A stretch of 64,000 nucleotides of DNA from Victivallis vadensis (GCA_945883805.1 CAMCYE010000002.1:1-64000); one strand, 5' to 3'. Counted from the stretch's first letter, positions 25,998 to 35,455 are shown. Made by a program: numbers and translations. Notes: generated by a model not told the origin, from the sequence alone.

Positions 25998-27533
25998 CTA
26001 TTTCCAGTCGTCGGTGCGGAACGGCGAAGCCGGGATGCCTGCGCCATTGAACAGATTGCATTCCGGGTTATTTGCCCAGGCGTAACGGACAGCTTTGGGT
26101 TCTTTAACCTCCGGGCTGGAAACGATCACTTTGTCACCCTCTATCTTGGCACTGCCTTTGAACCATTTCTTGTCAGCTCCGGCAATCGCGAAACCCTTCA
26201 GCTCGCCTTCCCTGGCCAGCAGTCCGCCGTCCGTGTTTTTGAATGAGCAGATAATCTCGGAGCCTTTGATTTCATGACCGGAAGGCAACGGTCCGGACGA
26301 GGCGCAGTTCTGACCGTATACTTTTGCCAGCGCCCACATCGCCAGTCGCTTGCCTACTTCCTGTTTGTTTACGGGGTGGATGTTGCCTGCTTCACCCACA
26401 TCGATTGTGATGGCCATGCCCGTGTTTGGCACAGAGAGGCTTTTGAGCATGAACTCCCGGATGCAAGGCCAGCCACCATCTTCCACTGGCTTTTCCTGGG
26501 CCTTCATGTAGCCTGGCAGTTGAACCCAGGCGAAGGGGAAATCTCCCTGGTTCCAACGCGTGCGCCAGTCCTTGATCATCAGAGGCAGAGTTATATCGTA
26601 AAGGCCGCCACGGCTTGCGTTGGTTTCTCCCTGATACCAGATTGCGCCCTTGATCGCGTAGGGGATCAGCGGCGCTATCTTGGAATTGAACAGGTTTGTT
26701 GGACGTTCAGGGCTTGTCAGCGGAGCTTCAGGTCTACGGGGCGGGCGCAGTGTCTTATCCGACTTTCCTCCTTCCTTGGCGACATCTTCGTTGTATTTTG
26801 CGAGCAGTTTTTCGTGTTGGGCTTTTTCTTTTTCGGGATCCCATTCCATCTCCATCTTCTTCCATTTTTCAAGGATGGGTTTAAGTTCGGGAATATCCTT
26901 CTGCGCTTCCAGGCTGGTCCAGGCTTCGATTGGCGTTCCTCCTACAGAAGAGTTGATAAGTCCGATAGGCTGATTGATTTTTTTGTACAATTCGCGGCCG
27001 AAGAAATAAGCTGTCGCCGAGAAATTGCCCACCGTCTCGGGACTGCAGACCATCCATGTGCCGTTGCATTTCTCCTGCACGGAAGGGTTTGCCCTGGATG
27101 ACTCGCGGAACATCCGGATTTTCGGGAAATCGGCGGCAACCTTTTCCTGTTCGTAATCCTTGGAGTTTTTTACCAACATGGCCATGTTGGATTGTCCGGA
27201 GCAGAGCCAGACTTCACCGGTCAACACATCATTTACGGTGACGGTGTTTTTACCTTTGATGGTAAGCGAAGTGACTTTTCCCGATTCGAGTTTGTCCAGA
27301 TTGAGCTTCCATTTGCCGCTGGCATCCGCCTTGGCGGTCTTGGTTTGATCTCCGATACTGACAGTTACCTGTTCATCGGGTTCAGCCCATCCCCATACCG
27401 GGACGGGGGCTTCGGCCTGCAAGACCATGTGGTCGGAGAAAATAGCCGGCAAGGTGACATCTGCCAGCAAGTGCGGGGTGAACGTCGCCAATGAAGCGGT
27501 CAGGAACAATGAACGTGCGAAAAAATGTTTCAT
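25998..27533 (-). CDS. Secreted sialate O-acetylesterase family protein (SASA)
   Basis: 511 aa with a signal peptide (cut after about residue 24, HLLA). An N-terminal beta-sandwich (DVTLPAIFSDHMVLQAEAPVPV) precedes the SGNH hydrolase: nucleophile CSGQSNMAML (Ser115), GLINSSVGGTPIEAW, IWYQGETNA, and the Asp/His pair in the DVGEAGNIHPVNKQ region. These enzymes remove O-acetyl groups from sialic acids or plant/animal glycans. A Lys/Glu-rich insert at about residues 240-270 is a local oddity. AAGGAG precedes the ATG. Paralogue at 53780. Confidence 0.88.
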   Translation of the reverse strand: MKHFFARSLFLTASLATFTPHLLADVTLPAIFSDHMVLQAEAPVPVWGWAEPDEQVTVSIGDQTKTAKADASGKWKLNLDKLESGKVTSLTIKGKNTVTVNDVLTGEVWLCSGQSNMAMLVKNSKDYEQEKVAADFPKIRMFRESSRANPSVQEKCNGTWMVCSPETVGNFSATAYFFGRELYKKINQPIGLINSSVGGTPIEAWTSLEAQKDIPELKPILEKWKKMEMEWDPEKEKAQHEKLLAKYNEDVAKEGGKSDKTLRPPRRPEAPLTSPERPTNLFNSKIAPLIPYAIKGAIWYQGETNASRGGLYDITLPLMIKDWRTRWNQGDFPFAWVQLPGYMKAQEKPVEDGGWPCIREFMLKSLSVPNTGMAITIDVGEAGNIHPVNKQEVGKRLAMWALAKVYGQNCASSGPLPSGHEIKGSEIICSFKNTDGGLLAREGELKGFAIAGADKKWFKGSAKIEGDKVIVSSPEVKEPKAVRYAWANNPECNLFNGAGIPASPFRTDDWK

Positions 27534-27709
27534 GTTTGAACTCCTTATTATGTCAAGTTTTTTGTCGGCTGTCCGGGCACTGTCGTGTTTGATTTTAGCT
27601 TTAGTGCAGATAATACATAAATTGATTAATTATTTTTACGGGTTCCAAATGTAATGCTGTTAAACGTGAATAACAGGTGAAAAAGCCTGTCTTGGTCAGG
27701 AAATCTGCA

Positions 27710-28936
27710 TCATTTGTCTTTCCTGTATATTTCCGATGCTCCGGGGAATGGGCTAAGGGCGCGTTCGAGGATTCCAAGCGAGTATGCGATTGCGATTCCG
27801 TAGTTTGTGATCGGGACACCGGCTTCGCGGCACCGCAGGATTCTTGAGAGGAGGAGTCGCCTGTTGAAAGTACAGCCGCCGCAATGGACGATCAGCTTGT
27901 ATTTTTTAATGTTGTCGGGAAAGTCGCAGCCCTGGGTGTGTTCGAAATCAAGCTTCCCCCCCACATACTGCGTCAGCCATCTCGGAATTTTTATCCTTCC
28001 TATGTCTTCCCCTATCGGATGATGGGAACATGCCTCTGCCATCAGGATTTTGTCGCCCGGCTTTAAGTTCTCAATCGCCATCGCGCCTTCGACAAAAGTA
28101 TCCAGGTCACCTTTGAATCTTGCAAAGAGAATCGAGAAAGAGGTAAGCGGGATATTGTCCGGGGTGTCGGCGGCGACCTTGAGGAACGCCTGGGAATCGG
28201 TCACCACGATATTTGGGGGACGTTTCATCCGTTCGAGGGCATTGCGAAGTTCGCGTTCCTTCACCACCATGCAATAGGAGTCATTGTCGAGAATGTCGCG
28301 GATTGTCTGCACCTGCGGAAGAATCAAACGCCCCTTCGGTGCTTCGAGATCGATCGGGACAACCAGCACCGCCATGCTTCCAGGCGGCAGAAGATCCCCG
28401 ATGATTGATTTCCCGGATATGAATTCCTCGGGCGCATTTTTTATGAGAATATCGCGGAACTCGCTTATGCCCTTCCCGTCTTTGGCGACTGTCTCGACAT
28501 ATGGAATCTTCAGCGAATCAAGTTTCCTGCGCAGGGCGAGCGACGGTTTTTCAATGTCGGTCTTGTTCAAGACAACGATTGCCGGAGTCTTGAGTTCTGC
28601 GAATTTCGCAATCATCTCGTTTTCGAACTTCCCCCATTCGCCTGCCGAGGTGACGATGACGGCCACATCGGTGCGGTCGAAAACCTTTTTTGTCTTGTTG
28701 ACGCGCATTTTGCCGAGAGAACCTGTGTCGTCAATCCCTGCGGTGTCGATGAAAAGCACAGGGCCGACCGGCAGAAGCTCCATCGGTTTTTCGACCGGGT
28801 CGGTGGTTGTCCCGGCGACATCGGACACTATGGAAACCTGCTGTCGCGTGAGGGCATTGAGGAGCGAGGATTTTCCGACGTTCCTCCGTCCGAAAATCCC
28901 GATCTGCAACCGCAATCCTTTTGGTGTGTTCTGCAT
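27710..28936 (-). CDS. hydF: [FeFe]-hydrogenase H-cluster maturation GTPase HydF
   Basis: 408 aa. N-terminal GTPase: GIFGRRNVGKSSLLNAL, DVAGTTTDPVEK, DTAGIDDTG, NKTD. The C-terminal cluster-binding domain has AEACSHHPIGEDIG and VHCGGCTFNRR, the Cys/His set that carries the [4Fe-4S] scaffold for the 2Fe subcluster. HydF receives the precursor from HydE/HydG and transfers it to the hydrogenase. HydE, HydG and the hydrogenase are not in this window. Points to fermentative H2 metabolism. Confidence 0.93.
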   Translation of the reverse strand: MQNTPKGLRLQIGIFGRRNVGKSSLLNALTRQQVSIVSDVAGTTTDPVEKPMELLPVGPVLFIDTAGIDDTGSLGKMRVNKTKKVFDRTDVAVIVTSAGEWGKFENEMIAKFAELKTPAIVVLNKTDIEKPSLALRRKLDSLKIPYVETVAKDGKGISEFRDILIKNAPEEFISGKSIIGDLLPPGSMAVLVVPIDLEAPKGRLILPQVQTIRDILDNDSYCMVVKERELRNALERMKRPPNIVVTDSQAFLKVAADTPDNIPLTSFSILFARFKGDLDTFVEGAMAIENLKPGDKILMAEACSHHPIGEDIGRIKIPRWLTQYVGGKLDFEHTQGCDFPDNIKKYKLIVHCGGCTFNRRLLLSRILRCREAGVPITNYGIAIAYSLGILERALSPFPGASEIYRKDK

Positions 28937-28946
28937 AAGTCTTCTT

Positions 28947-29258
28947 CTAATATGGAGTGCTGAAGCTTGCTTCAGCTTTGTTTAGCGGAGCTTGCTCCGC
29001 GTTATGGTCAAAAATCATCAATTTCTTAAGATTATTGGAATCCATTGGAGACTTCGCAATTATGTGATAATGATTTGAAAAAATAGCCCAGCTTTGAAGC
29101 TGCCATCCAAAGTCCATGGAAACGTCAAAAAGATTTCTCTGAAGAATAGAGAGTTTTTCTTTTTCTTTGAAAAAATGCTCTTTATTCAAAGTGCCTGCAG
29201 TGATGATATACATCGTGCAAGGTTCGAATAAATGTGCCGGTCTATGGTGCCATTTCAT
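28947..29258 (-). pseudogene. Truncated REP-associated tyrosine transposase (RAYT)
   Basis: Begins like a full RAYT: MKWHHRPAHLFEPCTMYIIT, GTLNKEHFF, then FGWQLQSWAIFSNHYHIIA containing the HUH motif (H-Y-H). It stops matching after NNLKKLMIFDHN and runs into the flanking repeat. The catalytic tyrosine helix and the C-terminal half are missing, so it should not be active. Flanked by a perfect 29-bp inverted repeat (28951-28979, 29298-29326). Confidence 0.8.
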
Positions 29259-29326
29259 AATAACATTATAGTTGTGACAAGCAAGCTTGTCCGGTTAAAA
29301 GCTGAAGCAAGCTTCAGCACTCCATA
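28951..29326. mobile_element. REP pair flanking a RAYT remnant
   Basis: The two outer 29-bp arms are exact reverse complements, and each contains a hairpin GCTGAAGC-AA-GCTTCAGC. Two further hairpins lie inside: GCGGAGC-TT-GCTCCGC at 28984-28999 and GACAAGC-AA-GCTTGTC at about 29276-29291. This is the architecture of REP/BIME repeats around their RAYT gene. Confidence 0.75.
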
Positions 29327-29327
29327 T

Positions 29328-30719
29328 TCAACTCCCTAATTTCATCACGCATTCGGCGGATACGAGCTCGTCGAATTCTTGTGCCGACAGTATTCCTTTT
29401 CCAATCACGAGCTCACGTACGGATTTTTTTGATTTGCGGAATTCGCAGCTTATCGCCTGTGCTTTTTCATAGCCTATTTTTCCGACGAGCGCGGTTGTCG
29501 CCCCTGTTGAATTCTCCACGTGCCTGCGGCATTCATCTTCGTTCACCTTCAGTCCTTCGACACAATGGGAACAGAGTATTGAAGCCGAATTCGAGAGAAG
29601 CCCGATGCTTTCAAGCAGGGAATCGGCAATCAGCGGCATGAATGCGTTCAGTTCGAGGTGTCCCATTGCGCATGCGCTCGCAATGATTCCGTCATTCCCC
29701 ATGACCTTGAGGGCGGCCTGCGTGACAGCCTCGGGTATCACCGGATTTATTTTTCCGGGCATTACCGTGGATCCCGGCTGGCGCGCAGGCAGGATGAGTT
29801 CGCCTATTCCGGCATCGGGGCCGGATGACATGAAGCGCAGGTCTCCGGAAACTTTCATAAGGTTGACGGCGCACGCCTTCATGATTCCGCTGACCTCGGC
29901 AAGCGCATCGTTGTTCTGGGTGGCCTCAACAAGATTTTCCGCACGGGCAAGTCCAATTCCCGTATGATTCTTCAGGTTTTCAACGACACGGAAAATATAT
30001 TGGCGCGGAGCCGTGATGCCCGTGCCTATGGCGGTGCCGCCGAGATTGACGACGCGGAGACGTTCCTCACACTTGTAGACCCTCCAGCGGTCGCGTCCGA
30101 ACGCTTCTGCGTATGCTGACATTGTGCGCCCCATGGTGGTGAGGACGGCATCCTGCATTTCGGTTCTGCCGACTTTCACGATATGTGCGAATTCCTTTTC
30201 CTTCCCTTGGAACGCTTCAGTCAGCGACACCAGTTTTTTTTCCAGTTTCCTCTGGAGGTTTATGGCGGCGATTCTCAAAGCTGTAGGGTATGTGTCGTTT
30301 GTGGACTGGTGCAGATTGATGTCTGCAAGCGGATGAATGAATTCGTAATCGCCCAGTTTTCTGCCGAGAATGATAAGTGCACGGTTTGCTATGACTTCGT
30401 TTACATTCATGTTTGTGGAAGTGCCCGCGCCGCCCTGGAGGGCATCCACGACAATGTGAGCGTCAAGTTTGCCTGATATCATTTCCTCACAGGCCTGCCG
30501 AATCGCTTCAAACTTGTCCCTGTCGAATTTTCCGAGTTCGTGGTTGGTCGTGGCGCACGCGAGTTTTACGGCGCCGTAAGCATGGATAAGCGCGGGATTG
30601 ACACGGCGTTCTGACAGCGGGAAGTTCCCGACAGCTCGAAAAGTCTGTATCCCGTAAAGGGATTCCGCCGGGATTTTCATTTCCCCGAGCATGTCTTTTT
30701 CTGTTCTGAACTTTGCCAT
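29328..30719 (-). CDS. aspA: Aspartate ammonia-lyase
   Basis: 463 aa of the fumarase/aspartase superfamily, converting L-aspartate to fumarate and ammonia. Signature GSTVMPGKINPVIPEAV with the flexible loop, QGGAGTSTNMNVNEVIA, LHQSTNDTYPTALR and GTAIGTGI. These favour aspartase over class II fumarase. It lies upstream of hydF on the same strand with only the RAYT remnant between; ammonia from AspA has been proposed to supply the hydrogenase cofactor bridge in other organisms, so the pairing may be functional. AAGGAG before ATG. Confidence 0.85.
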   Translation of the reverse strand: MAKFRTEKDMLGEMKIPAESLYGIQTFRAVGNFPLSERRVNPALIHAYGAVKLACATTNHELGKFDRDKFEAIRQACEEMISGKLDAHIVVDALQGGAGTSTNMNVNEVIANRALIILGRKLGDYEFIHPLADINLHQSTNDTYPTALRIAAINLQRKLEKKLVSLTEAFQGKEKEFAHIVKVGRTEMQDAVLTTMGRTMSAYAEAFGRDRWRVYKCEERLRVVNLGGTAIGTGITAPRQYIFRVVENLKNHTGIGLARAENLVEATQNNDALAEVSGIMKACAVNLMKVSGDLRFMSSGPDAGIGELILPARQPGSTVMPGKINPVIPEAVTQAALKVMGNDGIIASACAMGHLELNAFMPLIADSLLESIGLLSNSASILCSHCVEGLKVNEDECRRHVENSTGATTALVGKIGYEKAQAISCEFRKSKKSVRELVIGKGILSAQEFDELVSAECVMKLGS

Positions 30720-30958
30720 CTGACTCCTTTTGGAATTCTCTCAGGCCATATTATACATTGAAATAACGGATTTGAAATTATCGAGATGGATATGGAGCAT
30801 TTTCCCCCTGGCTGAATCCATTGTGATCAGGGCGTCATAAGTCCATGCGGCAATCAATAGGCTTGAGAGCTCAGCTCTTCTTTTCTCAAGAAGGACTTGT
30901 GCTCTGTAAAGCTGAAAAGATCGCAAGCGATTAGCGGCGAGTTTCTTGTGTCCGTATT

Positions 30959-32125
30959 TTACATCGCAGCCTTGTAGATTGCGATCACATCGGAAAGTTT
31001 CGGGACCCTGGGATTTGTAAAACCGCACGCATCCTTCATCGCATTTTTCGCCATGACATCGAAGTCCTTCTCCTTGACATCAAGTCCGGCGAGACCGGAA
31101 GGTATTCCCACATCCTTTGAAAGCACCATGATTGCATCCAGCGCCGTTTCGGCCGCGTCCCTTGCGGAAAGGCCGCTGATGTTCTCGCCCATGGAGACAG
31201 CTATGTCGCCGAACCTGTCAACTCTCGACACTAGATTGAACCTGCTGACATGCGGGAGGAGGATTGCGTTGCACATCCCGTGCGCCAGGTTGTAGAAGCC
31301 GCCAAGCTGATGCGCCATGGCATGGACATAGCCCAGACTTGCATTGTTGAAGGCCATACCCGCCAGATATTCCGCATACGCCATCCTGTCACGCGCTTCC
31401 ATGTCATTCCCGTTCGCAACTGCCGGACGGAGATATTGCGAGACCAGCTCTATCGCCTTCAGCGCACATGCATCCGTGACCGGTGTCGCGTTTATGGACA
31501 CATATGCTTCGACGGCATGGGTCAGTGCGTCCATGCCGGTGCAGGCGGTCAGGAATGGCGGCATACCGCTCATCAGGACAGGATCGTTGATTGCGATATT
31601 CGGGGTTGTCCGCCAGTCGACGATCGCCATCTTGACGTGGCGGGAGCTGTCGGTTATGATGCAGAAACGAGTCATCTCGCTCGCTGTTCCGGCGGTAGTG
31701 TTGACCGCGATGAATGGAGGCATCGGTTTTGTCGATTTGTCTACACCCTCATAGTCATGGATCCTTCCTCCGTTCGAGGCGACAAGCCCGATCCCCTTTC
31801 CGCAGTCGTGGGCGCTTCCGCCTCCAAGGGTGATGATCATGTCACAGGCATTTTTCCTGAAAACTTCGAGCCCTTCTTCAACATTCTTGTCCGTAGGGTT
31901 GGGGACAGTCTTGTCAAAGACAACCACATCAACTCCGATGTCCTTCCTGATCAAATCGGCAATCCGCGCAGTCATTCCGACCTTCGTCATGCCATCATCT
32001 GTGACGAGCAGCGGTTTCCTGCCACCCAATGATTTGATCCTTGAACCAAGCTCCTTATGGCAGCCGATTCCCATAAGTGACACGCAGGGGATGAAGAATC
32101 CGTAGGTCTGTTCCTTGATAAGCAT
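30959..32125 (-). CDS. Iron-containing (group III) alcohol dehydrogenase
   Basis: 388 aa. NAD-binding GGGSAHDCGKGIGL, then TTAGTASEMTRFCII, and the metal-binding region with NASLGYVHAMAHQLGGFYNLAHGMCNA (split here by many His: His in HAMAHQ and HGMCN). These enzymes reduce aldehydes or 1,3-propanediol precursors in fermenters. ATG at 32125 selected because AAAGGAG lies seven bases upstream. The 230 bp after its stop code for nothing I can support. Confidence 0.88.
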   Translation of the reverse strand: MLIKEQTYGFFIPCVSLMGIGCHKELGSRIKSLGGRKPLLVTDDGMTKVGMTARIADLIRKDIGVDVVVFDKTVPNPTDKNVEEGLEVFRKNACDMIITLGGGSAHDCGKGIGLVASNGGRIHDYEGVDKSTKPMPPFIAVNTTAGTASEMTRFCIITDSSRHVKMAIVDWRTTPNIAINDPVLMSGMPPFLTACTGMDALTHAVEAYVSINATPVTDACALKAIELVSQYLRPAVANGNDMEARDRMAYAEYLAGMAFNNASLGYVHAMAHQLGGFYNLAHGMCNAILLPHVSRFNLVSRVDRFGDIAVSMGENISGLSARDAAETALDAIMVLSKDVGIPSGLAGLDVKEKDFDVMAKNAMKDACGFTNPRVPKLSDVIAIYKAAM

Positions 32126-32453
32126 AGGATCTCCTTTCAATATGGATTGTATTTCGTTTTGATCGGGTAAACACACAAAATATAATGCATTGAAGTGAAC
32201 CTTCAATCAATTCGAGCTAATTTCGAAAGCAGCAAAGTTCTGATTACAGCGAGGTGTGGAGAGGTCTGTGCAAATCCCCGGCAATACAAACGTTTTCAGA
32301 TAATTTTTTCGCCATTTAATTTTTCCGTCTTCATCTGCGCAGGTTAAGATGGAATACCTATGTCTTTTGTCCTGATTCCCTTGATTTATTTTCTATCTTC
32401 GTCTATCTTTCCTTAAGTATGAAAATCAAAATTCCTATCAGTTGGAGCTGGAT
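32126..32453. other. Intergenic, no recognisable feature
   Basis: Divergent promoter region of the alcohol dehydrogenase and the Uma2 gene. AT-rich, no palindrome long enough to call. Confidence 0.3.
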
Positions 32454-33074
32454 ATGTCCGGATATGCCGTTAAAAAGGAAGAGCTTTACACCTGGGCTGA
32501 TTATCAGAAATGGCCTGACGAGGAAAGATGGGAGATAATAGATGGCGAAGCATATATGATGTCGCCGGCTCCCACAACCAGACATCAGGCGATACTGGGT
32601 GCGATTGCAAGAGAGTTCCTCAATCATTTTCACAACAAGAGATGCAAGCCTTTCCTTTCTCCGGTTGATGTAAAACTGTCAGAAGAAGATATAGTCCAAC
32701 CTGACATTGTGGTCGTCTGCGACGACAAACAGATAAAGGAAACGCATATCGAAGGCGCTCCGGCGCTTGCCGTAGAAATCGTCTCTCCGTCTTCAACGGT
32801 GCATGACAGGATGCGCAAGATGAGGTTATATGCGGAAGCAGGCATAAAGGAATACTGGATTGTCACCCCGCATCCATCCATGGTGGAGATTTTCCTTCTC
32901 GACGGGAAAAACTACCGCATGCACGCTACTTTTGGTCGCGGTGATGTTCTGGTAAGCGGCATATTCAAGAATCTCAAGATAAACCTGAAGGAAGTTTTCA
33001 GCTTCCCTCTTACCGCAGATGAGAAAAAGATCTACGAAGTGAAGGAATCCCCGGCGAAGTATCGGATTCCATGA
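32454..33074 (+). CDS. Uma2 family (DUF820) putative endonuclease
   Basis: 206 aa with a PD-(D/E)xK-like fold. WEIIDGEAYMMSPAPTTRHQ opens the domain; VQPDIVVVCD gives the Asp, APALAVEIVSPSST the ExV(I)V motif, and MRLYAEAGIKEYWIV the Lys-containing helix. Members are common in multicopy in cyanobacteria and PVC bacteria; nuclease activity is predicted from fold only. ATG at 32454, after an in-frame TTG, has GGAG upstream. Confidence 0.8.
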   Translation: MSGYAVKKEELYTWADYQKWPDEERWEIIDGEAYMMSPAPTTRHQAILGAIAREFLNHFHNKRCKPFLSPVDVKLSEEDIVQPDIVVVCDDKQIKETHIEGAPALAVEIVSPSSTVHDRMRKMRLYAEAGIKEYWIVTPHPSMVEIFLLDGKNYRMHATFGRGDVLVSGIFKNLKINLKEVFSFPLTADEKKIYEVKESPAKYRIP

Positions 33075-33137
33075 CGATGAAAATATTTATGACATCTTTT
33101 TTCTTTGTTTCAAAGAAAAAAATAAGGGAAAACTTGG

Positions 33138-33935
33138 ATGAGGGCTCCATCACAACATCAATTGTTTCACCGGACTGAACTCCTGCTCGGAAAGGATGCG
33201 ATGAAACGCATTCGCGACGCAAAGGTCATCATATTCGGGGTGGGCGGGGTTGGAAGCTGGTGCGCCGAGGCGCTTATCCGAACCGGAGTCGGGCACTTGG
33301 CAATTGTAGACTCCGACGTTATCTGCCCGACGAATGTGAACCGACAGCTACAGGCCACTTCCCATAACATCGGCAAATCCAAGGTTGACGAACTCAGGGA
33401 ACGTCTGCTGACAATAAATCCAGAGGCTGAAATCAAGGCTTTCAAAGTCATGTATGATGACAAAACCTGCGACCAGTTCAATGTGACCGAATATGATTAT
33501 GTCCTTGATGCCATTGATACGCTGAGGAGCAAGATTCTTCTGCTCCGACGCTGTCTGGAATCAGGCGTGAAAGTGTTTTCTTCAATGGGTGCCGGATCAA
33601 AGATTGATCCCACCGGCATACGGACTGTGCCAATCGGCAAAACCAAACATTGCCCTCTTGCGCGAGTGGTCCGCCAGCGTCTCCGGAAAGAGAAGATCGA
33701 AGGCGAGTTCCTCTGTGTCTACAGCGAGGAGCTTCCAATGGAAAGCCGAGGGAAAACCTTCTGCGGTTCTGCTGTCTGCGCCTGCCCCGACAAGGAGGAG
33801 AGGAATCTCTGCATGTCAAAGGCCAAAATAAACGGTTCTCTTGTCCACATAACCGCTCCGTTCGGTTTCGCTCTCGCAGGCCTGGTGATTCAGGATCTGG
33901 CGAAGGATAACTCTAATGCGGACGCTGCCCTCTGA
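33138..33935 (+). CDS. tcdA: tRNA threonylcarbamoyladenosine dehydratase
   Basis: 265 aa ThiF/E1-like protein: FGVGGVGSWCAEALIRTG is the nucleotide-binding loop, DSDVICPTNVNRQLQA and DAIDTLRSK follow. It cyclises t6A to ct6A at position 37 of ANN-decoding tRNAs, with ATP. The Cys-rich stretch FCGSAVCACPDKEERNLCMS near the C terminus is longer than in E. coli TcdA and could bind metal. ATG at 33138; no strong ribosome-binding site. Confidence 0.85.
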   Translation: MRAPSQHQLFHRTELLLGKDAMKRIRDAKVIIFGVGGVGSWCAEALIRTGVGHLAIVDSDVICPTNVNRQLQATSHNIGKSKVDELRERLLTINPEAEIKAFKVMYDDKTCDQFNVTEYDYVLDAIDTLRSKILLLRRCLESGVKVFSSMGAGSKIDPTGIRTVPIGKTKHCPLARVVRQRLRKEKIEGEFLCVYSEELPMESRGKTFCGSAVCACPDKEERNLCMSKAKINGSLVHITAPFGFALAGLVIQDLAKDNSNADAAL

Positions 33936-33957
33936 GTGGAAAGCAGTGTAGTTTCCC

Positions 33958-34262
33958 GGCTCTTTCTCAGATCGAGTGGGTAACTCGATTATAAAGACTG
34001 AATATCCAATATCCAATCCGCCACGGCGGAAATATCCAACCGATGAAGTGAAGAAAAGACAAACTCATTCAACAGTTGGAGAAAATTAATTCTATCTTGA
34101 AAAAAAGCGATGAGTTGAGCTCGATATTATTCAAAAGCATATACGCGGCGAAAAGGGAAAAATGCGATAATTTTCTTGGATATTGGACATTCCGTGTTGG
34201 ATATTGGATATTCAATTATTTTCATGTTTTGTGTGTTTACCCACTCAAAATGAAAACGAACC
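33958..34262. mobile_element. Dispersed inverted-repeat element with decayed four-helix-bundle gene (copy A2)
   Basis: 305 bp, inverted relative to 13069-13333, both 24-bp ends present (33958-33981, 34239-34262). In the plus strand the interior reads LIQQLEKINSILKKSDELSS and ILFKSIYAAK, which resembles the C-terminal helix of the bacterial four-helix-bundle proteins encoded in 23S rRNA intervening sequences; a TGA precedes it, so it is not an intact gene. It is the longest of the three copies. Confidence 0.7.
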
Positions 34263-34288
34263 AGTTTTCCTTCCCCTCCGAATGAATT

Positions 34289-35455
34289 TCAATTATAAGA
34301 TCTTCCCTTGACGAAGAGTATTAAAACACATCCGGTAAACATGGAGACGGAGGCGAAACTGAAAGCGTATGACAGCGGAAACAGGTTGAAGCACAGCCCC
34401 ATGACCGGGGCGGCTGCGACGGTTCCCACAGCCCCGGCGGCGACTGTAACGCCGATGACGGTGCCGGAATAGCCCGGATTTATTTTCGCAGTCAACCCTA
34501 TGATCAGAGGCCATGTTCCCGAGAAGACAAAACCGGTCAATGCGAAAATCACAATGCCGACCTGCCATTGTTGCACAAAAAGCTGTGAAAACATCAGAAG
34601 TCCCCCCGCAAACATCAATGATGCAATGATTTTGCGGTATGACACCGATTCGGGGATGAAGGCGCAAATCATCCTTCCCAATGTCATGGACAGCCAGAAA
34701 ATTGACAGGCCGTATATTGCCCAGTTTTCCGGTGCCTGGAAATGCCTCCTCAGATAATAATTTATGAACACCATGTGGACGGTTTCCGCGAACACGTACA
34801 GGAAAATGACAATACAGGGGCAGATGAAACTCCATTTTTTCATGATGCGTGTGAATATCTGAAGGGAAATGGACTCTTCCTCAGCGGATTTCGGAATGCG
34901 CGAAAGTGAATAGAAAACAAGTAGCACTGCCGCCATGGAGGCAAGGAAAAGGAAAATGACACGCCATGAAACCTCTTCCATGCCGAGAAGCATGCCTATG
35001 AGAAACGGACCCGAGGCCGCACCTATGCAATATGCCGCCTGGGAAAGGTTCAGATATAATTTTCTTTTATGCGGGAACAGGTCGGAGAGGAGGGCAGAGC
35101 TCATGCTTTCGAGAATGCCTCCGCCCATGCCCATTGTGAGACTTCCCAGAAAAATCATGCCCAGTGAACCGGCGCAATACCAGATCACAGCACCGCTCAT
35201 GGTGAAAAAACACGCTGCAAGGAATACGGTTTTTTTGCCCATCAGGTCGGCAAATACACCGCCCAGTATGGTCGCCACTATGAATCCGGCAAATTGAACC
35301 GTGGTCGCCCCGGACATAAGTTCAGGGGAAATATTGAAGTCCCTGGCGGCGCGGAGCAGAATTGACGGAATTATATTGGCCGATACGGCGAACACCGTCA
35401 GCGAAAACAATGCCGCAAATGCAGGCAGGACCTTCCAGTAATTTCGATTTATCAT
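34289..35455 (-). CDS. MFS transporter
   Basis: 388 aa with 12 predicted membrane segments. The MFS loop 2-3 signature is visible as GGVFADLMGKKTVFLA, and the mirrored one in the second half as AIYGLSIFWLSMTLGRMIC. It probably imports the sugar or small molecule used by the neighbouring genes. Separated from the gene upstream by a strong 18-bp hairpin. ATG at 35455 is preferred over the TTG five codons earlier; the ribosome-binding site is weak. Confidence 0.82.
   Translation of the reverse strand: MINRNYWKVLPAFAALFSLTVFAVSANIIPSILLRAARDFNISPELMSGATTVQFAGFIVATILGGVFADLMGKKTVFLAACFFTMSGAVIWYCAGSLGMIFLGSLTMGMGGGILESMSSALLSDLFPHKRKLYLNLSQAAYCIGAASGPFLIGMLLGMEEVSWRVIFLFLASMAAVLLVFYSLSRIPKSAEEESISLQIFTRIMKKWSFICPCIVIFLYVFAETVHMVFINYYLRRHFQAPENWAIYGLSIFWLSMTLGRMICAFIPESVSYRKIIASLMFAGGLLMFSQLFVQQWQVGIVIFALTGFVFSGTWPLIIGLTAKINPGYSGTVIGVTVAAGAVGTVAAAPVMGLCFNLFPLSYAFSFASVSMFTGCVLILFVKGRSYN

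Noticed and set aside
26274..27101. 275-aa plus-strand frame
   Set aside because: Shadow of the sialate O-acetylesterase gene on the other strand, which has a signal peptide and complete motifs.
30741..31028. 95-aa minus-strand frame after the alcohol dehydrogenase
   Set aside because: It overlaps the dehydrogenase end, has no ribosome-binding site and no recognisable domain.
31250..32032. 260-aa plus-strand frame opposite the alcohol dehydrogenase
   Set aside because: Shadow of a gene with clear NAD- and metal-binding motifs.
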